DNA from: Neisseria shayeganii 871
Lineage (GTDB): Bacteria > Pseudomonadota > Gammaproteobacteria > Burkholderiales > Neisseriaceae
Length of the DNA: 34,110 bases
NCBI RefSeq assembly: GCF_000226875.1
Contig: NZ_JH164926.1
Span: 1,424,034 to 1,458,143 of the forward strand
Reading direction: 5' to 3'
Shown here: positions 31,814-34,110 of the stretch, in pieces
How the letters are laid out: each line of letters starts with the position of its first letter
Position numbering within the stretch: the first letter of the stretch is position 1
Notes under the pieces: generated by a model
Told to the model about the DNA's origin: nothing
The model's database searches: none
Seen by the model: the letters and a program-made list of their open reading frames with translations, nothing else
Position numbers and translations under genes: made by a program

Positions 31814-32374
31814 ATGGATGCCTTTTTTTCTTCCACCGTGCTGGTAGCCTTAGCCGAAATCGGTGACAAAACCCAATTGCTGGCCTTATTCTTGGCCGCC
31901 CGTTTCCGACAAAAATATGCGATCAGTGCCGGCATCTTCGCCGCCACCCTACTAAACCACGCCTTATCCGCTTGGATCGGCGTCTGGCTGGCCGCCCGCT
32001 TTTCGCCAACCGCATTGTCTTGGCTGGTGGGGGGGAGCTTTCTTGCGGTTGGTTTATGGCTGCTGCGGCCAGACAAAGACGACAGCCAAGACAGTCCGAT
32101 GATGAAATACGGTGCGTTTTTTGCCACCTTTATTCTGTTTTTTCTGGCCGAAATCGGCGACAAAACCCAATTGGCCACCGTATTTCTTGCCGCCCGCTAT
32201 CAGGAAATGTGGGCGGTACTCGTTGGCAGCACCTTAGGCCTGATGTTGGCCAATGTGCCGGTCGTTTATCTAGGGGCCCGCCTGCTCAACCGGATGCCCA
32301 CTCGAATCGTACGCCTGAGCGCCTGTGCGCTGTTTTGTGCCATGGGGCTGTGGACGGTTTGGCAGAATTATTAG
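31814..32374 (+). CDS. GDT1/UPF0016 (TMEM165, MneA-type) manganese exporter
   Basis: A 186-residue membrane protein with two repeats of three helices, each carrying the signature E-I-G-D-K-T-Q (residues 15-21 and 113-119). Members in bacteria (MneA in Vibrio) export Mn2+; eukaryotic relatives move Mn2+/Ca2+. I start it at the ATG at 31814 (MDAFFSSTVLVALAEIGDKTQ), with AGG 8 nt upstream; the ATG at 31808 adds two residues. The open frame extends back into the riboswitch but is not coding there. Control by the Mn2+ riboswitch strongly supports the export role. Confidence 0.93.
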   Translation: MDAFFSSTVLVALAEIGDKTQLLALFLAARFRQKYAISAGIFAATLLNHALSAWIGVWLAARFSPTALSWLVGGSFLAVGLWLLRPDKDDSQDSPMMKYGAFFATFILFFLAEIGDKTQLATVFLAARYQEMWAVLVGSTLGLMLANVPVVYLGARLLNRMPTRIVRLSACALFCAMGLWTVWQNY

Positions 32375-32390
32375 CAGCACACAAAGCAAA

Positions 32391-32417
32391 AGCCCGAATG
32401 CTTAAAGCATTCGGGCT
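32391..32417 (-). terminator. terminator of the Pro-Arg-His tRNA operon (possibly bidirectional)
   Basis: AGCCCGAATGCTT and AAGCATTCGGGCT form a perfect 13-bp stem. On the minus strand it is followed by TTTTGCTTTG, ending the tRNA transcript. It may also stop transcription from the manganese exporter gene. Confidence 0.8.
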
Positions 32418-32424
32418 GAATATT

Positions 32425-32501
32425 TGGGGTGGCTGATGGGATTCGAACCCACGACAACCGGAATCACAATCCGGGACTCTAACCAGCTGAGCTACAGCCA
32501 C
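32425..32501 (-). tRNA. tRNA-His (anticodon GTG)
   Basis: Acceptor stem GTGGCTG/CAGCCAC, anticodon loop TTGTGAT (GTG), discriminator C and encoded CCA. The extra G-1 (position 32502) that pairs with the discriminator C is present, as expected for tRNA-His. Last gene of the Pro-Arg-His operon. Confidence 0.96.
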
Positions 32502-32524
32502 CACATTAAAAACTTTTCGACGCT

Positions 32525-32601
32525 TGGCACGCCCGACAGGAATCGAACCTGTAACCGCCCGCTTAGAAGGCGGGTGCTCTATCCGGTTGAGCTACGGGCG
32601 C
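32525..32601 (-). tRNA. tRNA-Arg (anticodon TCT)
   Basis: 77 nt with encoded CCA. Anticodon loop CTTCTAA (TCT) in a CCCGC/GCGGG stem, and acceptor GCGCCCG/CGGGCGT with a terminal G-U. Middle gene of the operon. Confidence 0.96.
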
Positions 32602-32641
32602 TCTACCTTAACTTCCTGTCGCAACCAATATCGGGTTACTT

Positions 32642-32719
32642 TGGTCGGGGCGGTGGGATTCGAACTCACGACCCTCTGCTCCCAAAGCAGATGCGCTAAC
32701 CAGGCTGCGCTACGCCCCG
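32642..32719 (-). tRNA. tRNA-Pro (anticodon TGG)
   Basis: 78 nt with encoded CCA. Acceptor CGGGGCG/CGCCCCG, anticodon loop TTTGGGA (TGG), T-loop GTTCGAATC. First gene of the operon. Confidence 0.96.
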
Positions 32720-32731
32720 ACGAGAAGCGGG

Positions 32732-32760
32732 AATATACCCGCTCCCTACCCAAAGGTCAA
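32732..32760 (-). promoter_or_regulatory. sigma-70 promoter of the Pro-Arg-His tRNA operon
   Basis: Minus strand: -35 TTGACC (32755-32760), 17-bp spacer, -10 TATATT (32732-32737), then a GC-rich discriminator (CCCGC) typical of stable-RNA promoters. The remaining 32761-33019 is AT-rich and must hold the folD promoter, which I cannot place confidently. Confidence 0.85.
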
Positions 32761-33019
32761 GCACTTTGCGCCAAATCGCCCTCACTTTAGCTTAACCCTA
32801 TGCTTTTTTATTCAAAAACAAGTAAGACTACATTTAAAAAAACCGTGAACAATGTTTCTAAATAAACTGGACTCCATTTCAAGATGAAAAAACCGGCGGA
32901 AAATGAGACAATGCCGCCCTTTATTTCAAATACAGGTTTGAGCAAACATGGTCCATTGATGACCTTTGCTTCCTGCCCCTCCCGCGATTTTATTGTTCAT
33001 TTCAGAGGAAAACCATTTG

Positions 33020-33871
33020 ATGAGCGCCCAGCTGATTGACGGCAAAGCCGTATCCGAACAGCGTTTGCAATATGTTGCCGAGCAAGTGGCCAATCGTCTG
33101 GCCAAAGGCCTAAGGGCCCCTTGCTTGGCTGTAGTATTGGTCGGCGACGACCCTGCGAGCGCGGTTTATGTACGTAACAAAAAATTGGCTTGTGAAAAGG
33201 TGGCTTTTACGTCACGCAGCCATGAACTGCCTGCCAGCACTACCCAAGAAGCGCTATTGAAACTGATTGATGAATTGAATGCCGATGCAGAGGTTGATGG
33301 CATTCTGGTCCAATTGCCCTTGCCCGCACACATAGACAGCCAATCGGTGATTGAGCGCATTCTCCCGCACAAAGATGTGGATGGCTTCCACCCATACAAT
33401 GTTGGCCGCTTAGCGGTGAAAATGCCATTAATGCGCCCTTGCACCCCCAAAGGCGTCATGACCCTGCTGGACGCCTACGGCATCGACCCCAAAGGCAAAA
33501 AAACCGTTATCGTCGGCGCCTCCAATATTGTTGGCCGCCCTCAAGCACTGGAAATGCTTCTGGCCCGAGCCACGGTAACCGTCTGCCATAGTGCGACACA
33601 AGATCTGGCTGCCGAAGTAGGGCAAGCAGATATTTTGGTCGTGGGCGTCGGCATCCCGAATTTTATTCACGGCGAATGGATCAAACCGGGAGCAGTAGTG
33701 ATTGATGTGGGCATTAACCGATTAGATGATGGCCGTTTGTGCGGAGATGTGGCCTTTGAAGCTGCCCGCAAACGTGCTGCCATGATTACACCTGTTCCCG
33801 GAGGCGTCGGTCCGATGACCATTGCCACCCTATTAGAAAACACCTTAGATGCCACAATGATGCACGATTGA
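33020..33871 (+). CDS. folD: bifunctional methylenetetrahydrofolate dehydrogenase / methenyltetrahydrofolate cyclohydrolase FolD
   Basis: A 283-residue NADP-dependent enzyme interconverting 5,10-methylene-, methenyl- and 10-formyl-THF. The catalytic Y50 and K54 lie in YVRNKKLACEKVAF. Other signatures are VQLPLPAH, PCTPKGVM, the nucleotide loop VGASNIVGRP and the C-terminal TPVPGGVGPMT. The ATG at 33020 gives MSAQLIDGKAVSEQRLQ with GAGGA upstream; the longer frame from 32966 is not conserved. The gene is less GC-rich than metE or glmU. Confidence 0.97.
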   Translation: MSAQLIDGKAVSEQRLQYVAEQVANRLAKGLRAPCLAVVLVGDDPASAVYVRNKKLACEKVAFTSRSHELPASTTQEALLKLIDELNADAEVDGILVQLPLPAHIDSQSVIERILPHKDVDGFHPYNVGRLAVKMPLMRPCTPKGVMTLLDAYGIDPKGKKTVIVGASNIVGRPQALEMLLARATVTVCHSATQDLAAEVGQADILVVGVGIPNFIHGEWIKPGAVVIDVGINRLDDGRLCGDVAFEAARKRAAMITPVPGGVGPMTIATLLENTLDATMMHD

Positions 33872-33928
33872 ACTGCTGACAGTTAAAGCAAAGATTATCT
33901 GCAGCATTTTTTAGGTAGCCCTGAAGCC

Positions 33929-34055
33929 TTTACAAAACACTCTTCTCTTCCCACAGCCGAAATCCGAACACAGGATTTCGGCTGTTTTTGACACGTAAAA
34001 TCCCCCTTATTTTTCCTGACTGCAACCTTTGTAAAATCTGTAAAACAGACAAACC
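33929..34055. mobile_element. insertion-sequence-like end remnant downstream of folD
   Basis: GAAGCCTTTACAAAACACTC, CCACAGCCGAAATCCGAACA, CAGGATTTCGGCTGTTTTTG and AATCCCCCTTA follow, with changes, the left end of the Neisseria IS5-type element whose other parts appear at 29040-29372 (from memory). Transposase sequence is absent. A damaged DUS (TTAGGTAGCCCTGAA) precedes it. The last 55 bp of the window show nothing further. Confidence 0.5.
33953..33990 (+). terminator. folD terminator within the insertion-sequence remnant
   Basis: ACAGCCGAAATCC (33953-33965) pairs with GGATTTCGGCTGT (33973-33985), a perfect 13-bp stem with a 7-nt loop followed by TTTTG. It is the first strong hairpin after the folD stop. 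Confidence 0.8.
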
Positions 34056-34110
34056 ACATGCCAGAAGGCTAGAGCAATTTCGATTTAATTCATTACATAC
34101 CCAGCTGATT

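Overview
The window looks like a chromosomal segment of a beta-proteobacterium of the family Neisseriaceae, most likely an Eikenella-type organism. The main evidence is the 12-mer AGGCTACCTGAA, the DNA uptake sequence (DUS) dialect described for Eikenella. By eye I count about 26 exact copies (either strand) and at least ten near-copies in 34 kb. Most exact copies lie between genes as inverted pairs that double as transcription terminators. Gene content (dprA-smg-topA, rsmD-ferredoxin, tRNA Tyr-Gly-Thr, glmU, mpl, lysS, metE, folD) and the mostly GC-rich coding sequence fit this assignment. The species is an inference.

Layout. 1-490: tRNA-Tyr/Gly/Thr operon on the minus strand, with its promoter. 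491-2191: ferredoxin, rsmD and a PAP2 membrane phosphatase. 2333-6398: topA, then smg and dprA (all minus). 6570-10010: PhnA-type zinc-ribbon protein, M16 peptidase, ruvC and an EamA transporter. 10011-15535: a MITE-like repeat, aldA, two proteins of unknown function (the second an AT-rich island) and metE. 15874-17861: a periplasmic thioredoxin-like protein with a CcdA-type electron transporter, and a cytochrome b561. 17988-20400: repeat-rich DNA around glmU. 20427-27209: two lipoproteins, mpl, lysS, a small Gly-rich lipoprotein, gamma-carbonic anhydrase, yigZ and threonine aldolase. 27435-29372: repeats, an AraC regulator and an insertion-sequence remnant. 29476-32374: a Na/Pi cotransporter behind a perfect Pho box, and a GDT1/MneA-type manganese exporter behind a yybP-ykoY riboswitch. 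32425-32760: tRNA-Pro/Arg/His operon. 33020-33871: folD, followed by another insertion-sequence-like end.

The genes are mostly housekeeping: DNA topology and recombination (topA, ruvC, dprA), peptidoglycan precursor synthesis and recycling (glmU, mpl), translation (lysS, rsmD, tRNAs), C1/methionine metabolism (metE, folD, ltaE) and ion homeostasis (phosphate, manganese). The most unusual content is between the genes. A family of 167-184 bp MITE-like elements (five good copies and one decayed) has ends GAGACCTTTGCAAAA and tends to sit at the AGCCT/AGGCT core of the DUS. A second, strongly decayed repeat family is scattered in gene-poor gaps. A 58-bp nested hairpin bounded by two DUS arms recurs three times. 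DUS arms also supply stop codons, form a stem-loop inside the manganese riboswitch and sit in the leader of ltaE. DprA, which protects incoming transforming DNA, is encoded in the same window as these uptake signals.
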